A stretch of DNA of 64,000 nucleotides from Jackrogersella multiformis (taxonomy: Eukaryota; Ascomycota; Sordariomycetes; Xylariales; Hypoxylaceae), in NCBI GenBank assembly GCA_902806575.1, contig CADCXD010000002.1, forward strand, positions 1,364,001 through 1,428,000, written 5' to 3'. Positions 21,813-33,355 of this stretch are shown piece by piece. How positions within the stretch are numbered: the stretch's first letter is position 1; every line of letters starts with the position of its first letter. The notes below the pieces were generated by a model, which saw nothing but the letters and a program-made list of their open reading frames with translations, was not told the DNA's origin and ran no database searches. The position numbers and the translations under genes were made by a program.

Positions 21813-22954
21813 ATGGCGCGACTGGTTCAAGCACCTAACACACCGAGCCGTAACATATCCAACCCGGATTCACTGACGGACCTCAACCGCCTGCTCGCCC
21901 GCTTACAAGAGAATATCCTCCACGCCGATGCCGAACGAGAGAGACGGCTAAGAACAAGCGAGTATGAGCGTAGTAAAGCCAGAGTCGTATGTCCCCAACT
22001 TGATTCTATCCAGAATCTGCCAGCCGAAATAAACTGTGGAAAGCTAATTCGTATACCCTTCGTCTGTAGAATATCGACTATGCCCGATCACTCCTTACGA
22101 AGCTAGAACACGATGCTCTCACCGTCAAGGTACACTCGCGACGGCAGGAGATGCAAGCCGACCTGAACCAGAAGCGAGAGGTGCTCGACCAGGTCTTCGA
22201 GAGGCTCCAGGAGCTCGAGGAGGTGAGCGTGGATAGCGACGAAGACAGCTCCGAAGGCGAGGACCTGCTAGGCGGCATTATTGATACCCCGAGCGAGAGC
22301 GTAGACTCGGTTGAGGCGACGGACGGACAGGAGGAGAACGACGATGGTGAGATGGAGGAAGTGGAAGATAGTCAGGATTACCGGGCAGAAGCGGAAGCAG
22401 ACGAGTTAATCGATGCCCCCGAGCCCCGAATACCAACCCATCTCCGTCCTACAACGACAGAACCTCCACAACAGACGCTCACAGGAACAAGCACATCCCA
22501 GACCCTCCGCCCACGCGCAACCGCCTCCCGACAGCCCGCCGCGACAGACAAAGCAGAAACCACGGCCCTCCGCACCGAGCTCTTCGGCGGCCGCACGAGC
22601 GCCACGTCCCCCTCCCCCACGGCCACGGCAACAACAGAAGCCATCATAGACCACCACCGGTCGGAACAGGACAAGCTGACGGAGTCGATGGTGGGGATGG
22701 CCCGCGCGCTCAAGGAGTCATCGCACCGGTTCGCGTCGTCGCTGCAGGAGGACCAGGACGTGCTGCGCGCCGCCGGCCGCAACCTCGAGCGCAACGAGCG
22801 CGGCCTCGGCGCCGTCGCTGGCCGCATGGGCGCCCTCACCCGCCTGACCGAGGGAAAGGGCTGGTGGGGCAGGATCCTGCTGTACTTGTGGATCGCCGGG
22901 CTCGCCGTGTTCGCCGTGCTGCTTGTTTTCGTGCTTCCGAAGTTGAGGTTTTGA
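21813..22954 (+). CDS. USE1: USE1-type SNARE protein
   Basis: Two exons (21813-21986 and 22070-22954) give 352 aa. The N-terminal region is helical (SLTDLNRLLARLQENIL; then NIDYARSLLTKLEHDAL after the splice). It is followed by an acidic disordered middle and a SNARE-like coiled coil of about 60 residues that includes DKLTESMVGMARALKESS and LQEDQDVL. A C-terminal tail anchor (LLYLWIAGLAVFAVLLVFVL) is followed by only a few residues. This is the architecture of Use1, the Qc-type SNARE for Golgi-to-ER retrograde fusion with Sec20, Ufe1 and Sec22 on the ER. The second exon is GC-rich in its last third. The intron uses GTATGT. Confidence 0.85.
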
Positions 22955-23794
22955 GGGCCGGGGGAGGGAAAATGGAGAAGAATAAAAGGAGGTAGAGGAG
23001 ATAGGGGAGGCAGATGAGAGAAGAGGAGGATGAAAAGATATGAAAAATGCACCTAAAGCTAAGAGGCAAAATGGTGAAGAGGCTAATAATTAAGATCCTA
23101 AAAATGAGTAGAGTTAGGGTCCTGGGGGCCGCCACAACGACGAATTTAATATTACGAATTGTGTCGCCCGCCTACATTCGCATAGCTAGAAGGATCAGTG
23201 TTGCTCGGCAAGTCAGGCGTCACGTTAGATACTCGTGCGTGGGTTTTATGATTTTTCATTCATCGGTTTACCGACTTTTCCTGGAACTACCTCGCAGGTA
23301 GAACAGGGACGTACGATGCTAAAGTACACGAGGAAAAGATACAAGGAAAAAAGGCAAAGAATAATAAGGAAATGAGGCATTGGGAAAGGGGAAAGGAGTA
23401 GACCTTCCCGCCTCGAAGAAAGATTCGTGGGCGAGGAATTCTGCGCGAGCCAAACTGTGCTGTGCTCTGATAACAAGGAAATATGTGCGATCAGCCATCT
23501 GCGATCTGCAATGAAAAGAGAGAGAAATGAAACAGGAAAAATGCAAGGTCATTGTCGTGCCAATCCCAAGTAGAGGGAAGCATGATTGGAAGCATCGCCG
23601 TGCTTCTTGTCGAAATTAAATCAAGGGTATCGAGGGTATCGAGAGCATGTGTCTGAGAACAATGGGAAAGACATCGCGCGAATAGTTTCATCAGACCGCA
23701 AAGGAGAAAGGGAAAAGCATTCATCCTTCATCCCCATCCCCTGTTTTTCTCCCTCCAACTATCCACCACCTGGACGTCTAAGTTGACCTCCGAC
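22955..23794. other. Convergent spacer, USE1 / BRCT-WGR gene
   Basis: The 840-bp spacer between convergent genes has purine-rich stretches just after the USE1 stop (22957-23050) and a GGGTATCGA direct repeat near 23626-23644. Small open frames on both strands lack motifs and are taken as chance. Confidence 0.5.
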
Positions 23795-25550
23795 TCATTC
23801 CTCCTCCGACTCATCAAGTAACATGTACGGAATCTCATCATATTCGCTGTTGATGTTGCTGCTGCTGTTGCTGTCGACAGCGCTACTACCGTACCAACCG
23901 CCGTAAATGTGATCACCATCAGTGCCACTATGCACAATGAATGTTGTGCCATGTAGAGGAGGAGAAGGAACTTCGTCCTCGGCCGTCCACTCTGCAGAAT
24001 TGCCGTCGCGCTGAAGGAGTGCGTTGATATCTCGAATAATCTGCAGATGTAGTTCCAGAACGATTCCATGGGCGGGCAGTTCATCATTAACAGACGGATA
24101 CCAGAATATAACATCGTCGTCTCCTTCTGCCTCTGGTTCTTCTGGTTCTTCTGGTGCCTCTGGTGCCTCTGGCTCTTCTGGCTCCTCTGGTGCCGCCTCT
24201 TCTCCCCACTCGGAGTCTTCCGAGGAAGATAGCGGAGAAGTACTCGAGGGGTAGAAGGAAGACGAGGAGTCTTCATCCACTCGAGCACGCTTCTCGGCGC
24301 CGCCCTCGTCGTCCTCACCTTGATCGTCACGCTTACGCTTTTGGCCCGCGTCTCCGTCCTCTGGTGCGGACTGTCGGTCGTTGTCTTGATCAGCTGCCGC
24401 CGGACCCGATTCTGGCTCTGGACTATCCGGGGGGCTCGTGCCGAACAAGGAGTGGAAATCAGTTCCAGACGCGTTAGCTGAGACGTCTTCTGGCTCTCCT
24501 TCGGTCTATTACACAAAGTATGTTAGTTAGGCGCTCGAGGTAAGACCTAGCCAGGCATAGCGACAGGAGTATAAGGTGGACTTACTGGAGAATGATACTT
24601 GAACTTCTTGGGGTTTGTGCCCACCTCGGCATCTCTCTGGTTCCAATGAATGCCCGTCAACTTGCGGAAGTTCTTCTTGAAGGCGCCAAACATGCGCGGA
24701 ATCTCGCCAGGGCCTTTGCGGCTGATGTACCCCTGTTCGCCATTCGACTCAGAGCCGCCCTTCAGCACGAAACGGTAACGTCGCGGGAATAAGTTAGACT
24801 CCCAGAGCTAGAGGTTGAGATATAGTATTAGTATCTCGAAGATATTTACCCGTATAGGGCGTCACAGGAATGGGGTGTGAGGTAGAGGGTATGAGTGGAT
24901 AGCTAACTTACCTGAAGCACACGCGTCTCGACTTCGTTGGTATCCTGGCGGGTACGAGAGAGAACCACATCGCAAGGAAATTCATCGTCTTCGTATATGT
25001 GGAATGCATAGAGACAATATTCCTGCCAGTCCACTATAGGAGTAACTTGTCAGTATGATAGACATTATCACCCAAACTCACGAAATCATTTAAGGATCGC
25101 GAGTTTTATCTCGCGTACTACATGGTATCTCACGAGTCCATCGCGTAGATGAAGTTGTGTTGGGTCTGGGGAAGAGGGTCGGGTAAGGGATGTAATAGGA
25201 GAGAGAATATACTTACAGCACTTCTTCTGATCGATGGAATCCTTGAGCCAATCAAGGCTCACAACGGGGATCCCTAGCTGGATGGCCTTGAGGATTCGGC
25301 GTATAGGCTTCCATAGGTCAGAGTCCTCGGATGAGACAGTGAGGCGCTCAATCATCTCAGGCGTAGCGATGAAATGTGTAATAGCGTCTCCTACCTCGCT
25401 CTCAAATGTACCGCAATGAAGCAAAGTCTGCGAGGAGACTTCGTCCATAGTCCATTCATCACCAAGGTCATCAGCGACACCAATCTTACAGCCGATGAGG
25501 GCTTCACTGATGGCGCCTCGAGGCAGAGGATGAGTCAACATGTTGGCCAT
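23795..25550 (-). CDS. BRCT and WGR-like domain protein without PARP catalytic domain
   Basis: Four exons (25550-25217, 25033-24912, 24807-24586, 24505-23795) join in frame to 462 aa. Residues about 10-110 form a BRCT domain (ALIGCKIGV; THFIA; the tryptophan core VVSLDWLKDSI). Residues about 115-215 resemble a WGR fold, with VLQLWESN, RYRFVLKGG, GYISRKG and the closing MFGAFKKNFRKLTGIHW. The WGR signature itself is altered. The C-terminal half is an acidic, Ser-rich low-complexity region with a basic RKRDD/EKRARVD patch, and Pro-Glu-Glu/Pro-Glu-Ala repeats encoded at about 24125-24195. It then ends with a conserved-looking block (IVLELHLQIIRDINALLQ). BRCT plus WGR is the accessory part of PARP-1-like proteins, but no ADP-ribosyltransferase domain is present. 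A nuclear role in DNA-break signalling is inference. Confidence 0.78.
24125..24195. repeat. 9-bp coding minisatellite (Pro-Glu-Glu/Ala repeats)
   Basis: CTCTTCTGG/TGCCTCTGG-type units of nine bases repeat inside exon 4 of the BRCT-WGR gene. They encode tandem PEE and PEA triplets on the minus strand. Confidence 0.8.
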
Positions 25551-27740
25551 GATGATTAAGTAACAGATCTAGTTTGGTTGAGAAGTGATTGCTAACGCGG
25601 GACTAGGAAGTTGGTGCAGTGATAGGGGATGTCTGAGAAGATTACCTCTGAGGCTTACTGAAGTATGAAGGCTTCTAAGGTTGAAGGAATGTTTTTGTGT
25701 GTAGGATGAGAGAAGATGGAAATTGGAAAAGAAGCTGAGTTGGAAGCAATGTTTTGATTTAGAATGAGAGGGGAATAAAAATCAGATCAGAGGGTTTGTG
25801 GGTGTGAGTTCATAGGCCGGGAATTTCGATAGATCGAAGACGGGGCCCGCGATGGTTCGATCTCAAGTTCCGGCTCCTTCTGTTTGGCCATCCCGGACTA
25901 GCCTTCCGGTTCTTTCTTCACGGTCCCCGTCTCCAAGTATTACGGGTCCTTCTGCCCGGATATCGTCAGTTATCCAAGGGGAAGCTATGACTGGATGGTA
26001 CCTGAGCTATGGCTGGCAACTCACAGTTGAGGCGGGAGCCCGGGGGGTCTACAAAAGATAACTTAGGCAGGTGGATGCTCAGGTACGTGATCAATCTATT
26101 CCAAGTCTACATAGGTACCAAGTGGGCATTTATTCTGGGGAATTGATGATATTCAGATCTCAGGTGAACTGAGTCTCGTGTTGGGAAACCTTGGAGCCAA
26201 TTACATCCTTTCTATGAGATGTTAAAGGACTTTACTGTTCGAAACACCATGAATGCCCGTGATATCGTGTTAAAGCGGCTATTGGATTTTTGCTAGATGG
26301 CTTCATGAAAAAGACTGTACCGCTGGGGGGCTTCCTGAGGGATCTTTTTATTATTAACATTGACCTTGACTTACCCACCGTGTGAATAGGGGGACGATGT
26401 TACAACTATACGGCGGACATTCTGTAGGTATGTAGGCAAGATAGGTAAGTTTATGTCTAAGTCTAAAGCCTCTTACGGCGGATATAAAGGAGTAGTTAAT
26501 CTCAGACCTATGAAATTCCCAATTCCTGTTGTATGATGGTTTCCATGGTTTCATTTTCCCCCTTCGAAACAGTGACAAGTAGTACATGATAATTTGAAAA
26601 TCGCATTTTATGACCGGCAGGTTGAATATCTTGTGAAGTAAGCCGTTAATATGTTAATCTCAATAAGTTTATTACCAAGAAGCTATAGTCGCTATAGCCA
26701 CGAGCCAGTACCGTTAATATAATCATTGAGGTTGCTAGAGTCATAAGTAGAGTCACTAGGTATGTATTGTTATTATGTTAGGTTGCTAGAGTCATAAGTA
26801 GAGTCACTAGGTATGTATTGTTATTATGTTAGGTTGCTATAGGCGTTAGATTATGGCAGAGACAACGTCTTTCAAACATTACATCAACAACCCTTTAATT
26901 ATCAACAGATTGGATGTTATATGATCTTGTGCAGTGATTTACTCTTCACGTATGAAGATTTATTATCATTTGGATTTACAAAAGATGAAAGTAATGACTA
27001 CAGGCAGAAAGCAATGACAATCATGAACTATTAAGGAGTTTAGAAGCCCAAATTCTTAAACTCACGGTGTTTTCAAGCAACATACAAGCTTTGATATATA
27101 AAAGAGCCTTTAGTTAACCAGTACGAAATGATTAAAATGCCGGAGACAGCGAAAGTGAAAAGGGCAGCAGGAAACCCAAAGCTGAGGAAGGAAGAATGAT
27201 AATGACGATGATAATGACGAAGAGAACGACGAAGAGGAAGACAGAACACAGCAAAAGCTAATGCTTTAAGACTTCAGCAGAGAAAACAACACAGTTTCCC
27301 AGTATTAACTCATTCACGACTCAGGTATGTCAACAAACAATCAACCATCACCAAACCCACATTATATCATCACCAGTCTAATCACACCAAGCTCATTCAT
27401 ATACCCTCACGCCTAAAACAAAAGCTCAAGAACCAACATGTCCAAACATGTCATGGGTATCATTAAAAATCATGTCTAAGTACGTAGTAATTTGCCTTTC
27501 CCATTTCCATTCCTAATGCCCTTTCCGGTCCAGACATGCACACCTTGCCTTAGGTACCTACCTAGGTAGTTAAGCAGTTCCTCATGCACAGCACCACACG
27601 AGGCCTCACCTAAAACCTCTCTACCTAGTGTACCTAGGTAGGTCTGTATGTAAGTACACGCAAAGTCCCGTCCCGGTTCCAAGAAGCCAAGTATCAAGAT
27701 TCTCGCTGCACATTATGCGCACCGCGTCAGTAACTTTCAA
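25551..27740. other. 2.2 kb gene-poor spacer
   Basis: No supported gene. It holds the BRCT-WGR promoter at its left end and a 51-bp tandem duplication at 26730-26840. CCTAGG palindromes lie at about 27548-27561 and 27628-27640, near the 3' end of the 481-aa gene. A purine-rich GAAGA-type stretch lies at about 27170-27250. Confidence 0.5.
26730..26840. repeat. 51-bp direct tandem duplication
   Basis: Two identical 51-bp units (26730-26780 and 26781-26831), starting GGTTGCTAGAGTCATAAG, lie head to tail. They are followed by the first eight or so bases of a third copy. The units look identical, so the duplication is recent. Confidence 0.9.
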
Positions 27741-29186
27741 TTAAAAGAAAGTGCTCTTCTTCTTCTGCATCTTGCCGCTGTCCGCGCTGCCGCCCCGCCT
27801 CCTCCCGGGACCAGGTTGGGGCTGGGGCTGCGCGTAGCCGTAGCCGTTCTGCGGCGCAGGCGTGGCGGGGCTCGTCCCGAGGCCGTGGAACCAGTTCCCG
27901 AATGCGCCCCCGCTCGCGTGGGGTCTCGGCCCCGCGCTCAGTGGCCGCGGCGGCGGGATCGGAGGAGGTTGGAGCTGCGTGCTCGGGCCCGCGCTCGGGT
28001 TCGGTCGCGGTGGTAGGTGTGGCTTGGGTCCGAAGTCCTGGCCCTGCATGCCGAACTGCTTCCTGAGCCTCTCCGTCTCCTTGGCCACCTCGGCGTCCCG
28101 GCGCTGGCGCTCCCGCTCTTCGTCTTCCAGCATCCTCTTGATGCGCTTCTGCTCCGCGCGGTCCCGCTTCTCGCGCTCGCGTTCGCGCTCCCCCTGTTGC
28201 GCGAGCGCTTGGAGGCGTTTGGCTTCGGCCTCGAGCCTGGCGTCGTTGGGAGGTGTGGGTTGCTGTGTAATAGGTGATGTGGCCATGGCTGGAGGCACAT
28301 TTCCTAGCGCACTGGTCATCATGGGCATGTTATTTGGCGACGTCGACGGCGGAGGAGCAGTAGCAGCAGCAGCAGTAGTAGGAGCAGGAGTTAGGGCAGG
28401 CCGCGAGTTCTTGCGCCGATTTGGCGTGCCTGCGATATTGAACGAGTCTCGGTTAGGGAAGAGGTATATCTCGCGAATAACCTCGGCACCGAGTAGCAGT
28501 ACGACCTCGAGACCTTTGCGATCCTCTATATCTACCCTTTGTAGATTTGGCTCGTAGATGGTGACGGTGGGCTCTTTACCATGCTTATATAGTGCTATGG
28601 TAATATCTGGGTCCTTGCTCTTTCTGCCACCGACCGACGTGCCTGTCATATAGCACGTCATGTCCTTAGAGAACTTGCTGTCCCGCTTCCACTTGAAGGT
28701 GATCTTGGGCGTAAGACTGCTAACGACGGGGTTTGTTTGCTGGCGATCGACTTTGGATATGGAGGGCATACGGAAACTCTGCTGGGGCATCTCGAAGTCC
28801 CACGACTCCTTTCCTGTCCATGTGCTCTTCTCGCCCTTCACGATAATCTGTTGGTCTGGGTTGTAAAGCTGAATTGTGAAAGCATCGGGTATCAGAGGTA
28901 CGGGAGGGGGTGTAACACCATTCTGTTGTCTGATTTCGGCAGCAGATAGAGTAGGTTGTTGGAACTCGGGTTCGATCATGACCTCGCCGAAGATGACATC
29001 CTGAATGCCGGCGTCTCCTAAGGCTATGGCATATTTGTTCTTAGATTGGGGGAGGTCCGGATTTATCTTCTGGATGGAGTATTCAGCTGCGGCTTCGGAG
29101 CCATTCTGGGTGAAGTAAAGAATGTTCAAGAGCGGGCTATTAGACGACTGTCTAAAGAAGAAAGTTGGTAGGTTCTCGTCGAGCAT
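27741..29186 (-). CDS. Unrecognised conserved-looking 481-aa protein
   Basis: This is a single-exon gene of 481 codons. Residues 1-255 look like a folded β-rich domain (FFFRQSSNSPLLNILYFTQNG; ITFKWKRDSKFSKDMTCYMTG; GLEVVLLLGAEVIREIYLFP). They are followed by a Pro/Ala/Thr linker (about 260-315). A strongly charged Arg/Glu-rich helix or coiled coil comes next (about 316-378, ERERQRRDAEVAKETERLRKQ), then a Pro-rich tail ending KKKSTFF. I do not recognise the family. The clean frame, a proper ATG and a folded-domain composition argue that it is a real protein. No signal peptide or membrane span is seen, so it is probably cytosolic or nuclear. Confidence 0.8.
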   Translation of the reverse strand: MLDENLPTFFFRQSSNSPLLNILYFTQNGSEAAAEYSIQKINPDLPQSKNKYAIALGDAGIQDVIFGEVMIEPEFQQPTLSAAEIRQQNGVTPPPVPLIPDAFTIQLYNPDQQIIVKGEKSTWTGKESWDFEMPQQSFRMPSISKVDRQQTNPVVSSLTPKITFKWKRDSKFSKDMTCYMTGTSVGGRKSKDPDITIALYKHGKEPTVTIYEPNLQRVDIEDRKGLEVVLLLGAEVIREIYLFPNRDSFNIAGTPNRRKNSRPALTPAPTTAAAATAPPPSTSPNNMPMMTSALGNVPPAMATSPITQQPTPPNDARLEAEAKRLQALAQQGEREREREKRDRAEQKRIKRMLEDEERERQRRDAEVAKETERLRKQFGMQGQDFGPKPHLPPRPNPSAGPSTQLQPPPIPPPRPLSAGPRPHASGGAFGNWFHGLGTSPATPAPQNGYGYAQPQPQPGPGRRRGGSADSGKMQKKKSTFF

Positions 29187-31486
29187 CTTGGGAAGTTGTT
29201 GTAGCGGTGGTTCATTTGGTTATTTGGTTATTTGTTCATTTGTATGTACACTTGAGAATGGAAACTGAAACTGGCTACACGATGCTTTATGTGGAAGGAA
29301 TATAGAATATAGAATATGGATGGGCTGTTTTCTAAATAAAGGTCTCGAATGCAGTTGCAGGTGACCCGAAGATGTAGGTAGGTGTTTACCTAGGTGGGCA
29401 AGGTAGGCCTTAAGGGAGGTAGGTAGGAGTAGGTAGGAGTAGGTAGGTAGGTACGTGTAGGTAAGTCAGCAAAAGCTAGGCGCAGATCGGCACAATGGGC
29501 ATTGCGACGATAACGAGGCTGAGTTAACAAAAAAAGAATAAGAATGGAGTACACGCGAAGGTTCAATTAATTTGTATTTAAAAGGGACAACGTAAAGCTC
29601 TTCCAACGGCATGAAAAGGGAGAAAGGAACAAGGTATCTAATATAATAATTATATGTATACAAAAGTCGGAAGATCCGTCTCCGAGATTTCGAGATTCTG
29701 CAGTTAACGGGTGATGATATCGCGAAGAGAAGGTTCCAAGGTTGTTTGCAGTTCTAAAATACCTACTTACACTAGGTACCTAGGTAGGTACATGGGAATA
29801 TGGATATCTCATTGTCGTCATGTGCTGCCCTTTTTGGGGTTTGCGAGTTCCACTGTAGGTAGGTAATCCGTACCTCTTTCTGTTCGCCGGTGGACGCAGC
29901 TGCCTAGGTGGATTGATTATAGTGGATTTCACTGGGTTCTATCCAGGGCACCTCCCCGCCACCAATTCACTAGCGGGTAACGACAACTGAAGGAACGCCC
30001 GCGCACGAGGCTTGAGGCTGCGTACCTAGGTACCTAGATATCTTTTCCGCAAAGCTCGGGCCCTCCCAAAAACTTATATATACCTGGCCTCCCTCCCAAC
30101 TTTTGCAAAATTTTTCTTTCCTTTCTCCTTCATACTTACCTTGTTCCGCGAACTCTGGCTCACGCATCAGGGCTCGCAAGGGGAGAGACCTGCATTGCAC
30201 ATCGCGGCGTCAACCCTCTTCTATTATCCCTCGTGGATCGTAGGGGGCGGAATTTTTGCTCTCACCAATTCACTTTTCATCATGATCGATGCCTTGAGCA
30301 TCGCTGTGAAGGAGATATAGTGTCCTAGAGCAGCGGCTTTCCCACACCTGTATCGAACATAAAGAAGCACCATATTAGATGAAGATGCTGGTAGAACTTC
30401 CCAAGCGCATGTGAGGGTTTAAGATCGCATCATGACTACCTAGGTACCTAGTCAATATACCAGTGCCTTTCGCCAATCTAAATCGCGTTCCTCTTTTGAC
30501 TTGTAGCTCGCGCTTCTCCGCCAGCTCAGCTTCGTCGTAATCGCCACGCGTTTGATCTATGCTAGTCTTGAGTCTGAATAAATTCCAAGGTTTGGTCTCC
30601 GTAATTTAATGCTAGAACCTTGTCTTCGAATCCAGAATTCATCATTCATCTCGGCATTCCAGTGCTCGCTCGCTCTTCGTACCTGTTCGTAGTGACCGAT
30701 GAGTGGCAGAATTCGTCAACTAACCACACCGACAACGAAGCCGCTCCACATGAGATCGACCGTCGTACCCGTAGGAGAAGAGTAGATCACTTAGGCATTT
30801 CCAATACTCGAGAGCATTGAGGTATTACCTACAGCTAGGTAAAATCTAGCCTAATCTTGCAAGTTTGCTACGTGTTACGAAAAGAAAAATCCTAAGCCAA
30901 ATTGAAGGCATATCCACATACTGTATTGATATATTTCGGTGACGTTTAAGATAGCCAGATTTACAGTGCCTTTCCTAGTTTCTCGTACAAACAATTTCAA
31001 AAAAGTTCGGTAGGATAATAACTAGATTGAAATATATCGAATCTACCTATGTAATAATCGTTATCGTCCGCTCGTCTCTATTAGTTCTGCCCTACACAAC
31101 TCCTCGCGCTATTTCCAGTCCTTACATGAGAAAATGCACGGTATAGATGCCGAAAAACTTTGACCGCGACGCCGGGATGGGGGCGTATTCCACCTATACA
31201 AGACATTAGGCGAAGATGGAATACATCCTCAAGCCGGTAACGCGGGTGCTAGTGCAAGCGTGTTGTTACATATACACAATATTGGCTGGTGCGGATAGAC
31301 ACGAAACCATGTGCTTTATTTTTAAACTTGAAAATTAACAATCTCCATCGTGATCCTGCTGTAGATTAGCTTCCTTTAGGATTCTCGGATCGAAGTGTTG
31401 AAGAAAGGTCCCCATGGCAATAGGGTAATAGTTAAAGTTGAGACGAGGATCGCGTTGGACTATTTAGTATTAGGTTGCGTGATCGA
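29187..31486. other. 2.3 kb gene-poor spacer
   Basis: No supported gene. GTAGGTAGGAGTAGGTAGG-type tracts lie at about 29374-29465. CCTAGG palindromes lie at about 29387-29394, 29774-29791, 30024-30037 and 30438-30451. Short open frames lack motifs. The left part must hold the promoter of the 481-aa gene. Confidence 0.5.
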
Positions 31487-33355
31487 TCACCGGTAGGCTG
31501 TCTGCCGAATCGCGCTTATTTCGCCTGGGATCGCCGGCATGACTGGTACCTCTCCCCGCTCCCGCGCTCTCGAGCCTGCTCTCTTCGCCCGACCAGCCTG
31601 CTGGTTCACCCAGCTACTTATAGATCGGAACCGGGCCGGACGATCCTCGCTCGTCGTGGTATATACCGTCTCTCTCCTACCCCCTTCCCGGCTCATCCAG
31701 GAGTCTCGAGAGGTATCTCGAGTGCTCGGATTGTCCGCGGCTGAGTTGTCCGCTGACGGGTTGTCCATGGTTTCGCCAGACGAGAGTTTACTTACCGCCA
31801 TAGGCGGTGTCGGTATAACGATGTCGCCGTCTCCAAACCCGGACGAGATTGATGATAATTCGCTAGTTCGGTTACCAGCCCTCCTCGGCGGATTATACAC
31901 ATCCGGTTGTTGAAGAACAACATCTGACTCGGTGTAATATGGCTGGGTCATTTGCGACCTCATGGTAAGGTTGATGTCGCCATTTCTAACTGCGCCTTGG
32001 TTGCCCACTGGATACTGATCGAGGATGTCAGCTAGTGCCGAGCCGTTATTTGGTACTTGTCTGAGTGTCCCTGTCTCCGAATTCGAGATGACCGAACGCG
32101 CAGCACTGCCAGGTCCAGGTGGGTACGCCTTGTTAGGGCCATAGAAGGTGCCTGATTGCATGTTACCATACTCGCCCTTCTCATAGTTGGGGGGCGCCTC
32201 GTTAGCCATGTACACCGGACGGCCATCCAAAGTTCCATCCGTATCCCCTCTTCGTCCCCAAGGGAATCTGTCGATGAATCCCATACCGCCGCTGACGGCG
32301 AGGCCTTGTCCTTTTGTTCTTTTCATCACCCTGTATACGATCCAACCAATGAAGCAGAACAAAATGAAAGCGCCTTAAATACATTAGTTGCCTATTCAAT
32401 TAAGAGGCGAGTATTTGCTTACCTATTGCGCCTGCAGCAATGAGAAGGTGCTCCGCTGTAGGATCTAAACCTCGCGGAGGAGGATCTTTGCGCCCTTTAT
32501 GCTTCTCACCATCACCATCATTGCCATCCTCTACGCTGAATTCTGGTACTGCCGAAGTTGTTGACAAGGGTGTTGAGATAGAGGTTGAGGTTGCTGTTGC
32601 CAGAAAATCTGTAGTGGAGGTGGTTGAGGACGAGGGGGACGAAAGGGACGAAAGAGACGAGGGAGAAGAGGGAGAAGGGGACAGTATAGTATTGGGGGAT
32701 TCCTCTTTCTTCTCAGTTGAAGGCAAGATAATTACACCCGGACCTTGAGTGTTTAATAGGTCTGAGGAGATGGGAGAGACCGGCGCCTGTTGACCAGCTG
32801 ATTAGTTCACGTTGCCTTTGTTAGAGTGGTGTATATGCATACCAGGACGGGTTTCGTAGGGGTTGGAAGTTCGGGAAGGGCGGTAGTCCTAACCCCCGGT
32901 TGAGAAGTACTAGTAGCTTGTCTCGGAGGAGGTACAGCTGTCAAGGTAACGATAGACCCCGAAGAGCTGGCGGATGGAGGAGGAGGAGGTTGAATCAGTT
33001 GTTGCGGAACATCGGCAGCGCCATCGATATCGTCATCATCGTCACCACTCTCGAAACCACTCTCATCACCACTGGAGTCTTCCGGTCCATCCTCAAACTC
33101 TAAATCATCATCAAATGCACGAAAATTGAGCCGTCCGCCGTCGTCGTCTCGGTCTCGAGTAACAACCAAGTGTGCTCTCGAGTCGCGCTGAGCATTCCCG
33201 TGTCCCAGACTATCGCGTTGCTGAAGCGTTGACCGCCGATCCATTTTTTGTGCTCTTTCCCATACTCTGGTGTCCTGGAGTCGTCGTCTGGTGGTATATG
33301 GCGGCATGTTACTACTCGGAATATATCTTCTTGCGCCGAAATGCTCTGCATCCAT
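31487..33355 (-). CDS. Single-pass membrane protein, Ser/Thr-rich, unknown function
   Basis: Three exons (33355-32843, 32786-32423, 32373-31487) give 587 aa. The N-terminal half is charged and acidic (an SGDESGFESGDDDDDIDG region) and then becomes Ser/Thr/Pro-rich. A single transmembrane helix is formed exactly across the last exon join (LLIAAGAIG + AFILFCFIGWIVYRV) and is followed by basic KRTKG, which predicts a cytosolic C-terminus of about 280 residues. No cleavable signal peptide is seen at either candidate start (33355 or 33307), so an upstream first exon may be missing. The layout resembles fungal mid2/WSC-like sensors and other single-span wall proteins, but I see no WSC cysteines. 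The function is not known. Confidence 0.72.

Noticed and set aside
22378..23052. Minus-strand open frame opposite the USE1 gene
   Set aside because: It lies mostly antisense to a well-supported coding exon, is low complexity and has no family similarity.
25850..25880. GGTTCGATCTC resembling a tRNA B-box
   Set aside because: It lacks the trailing CC, an A-box at the right spacing and a closing acceptor stem.
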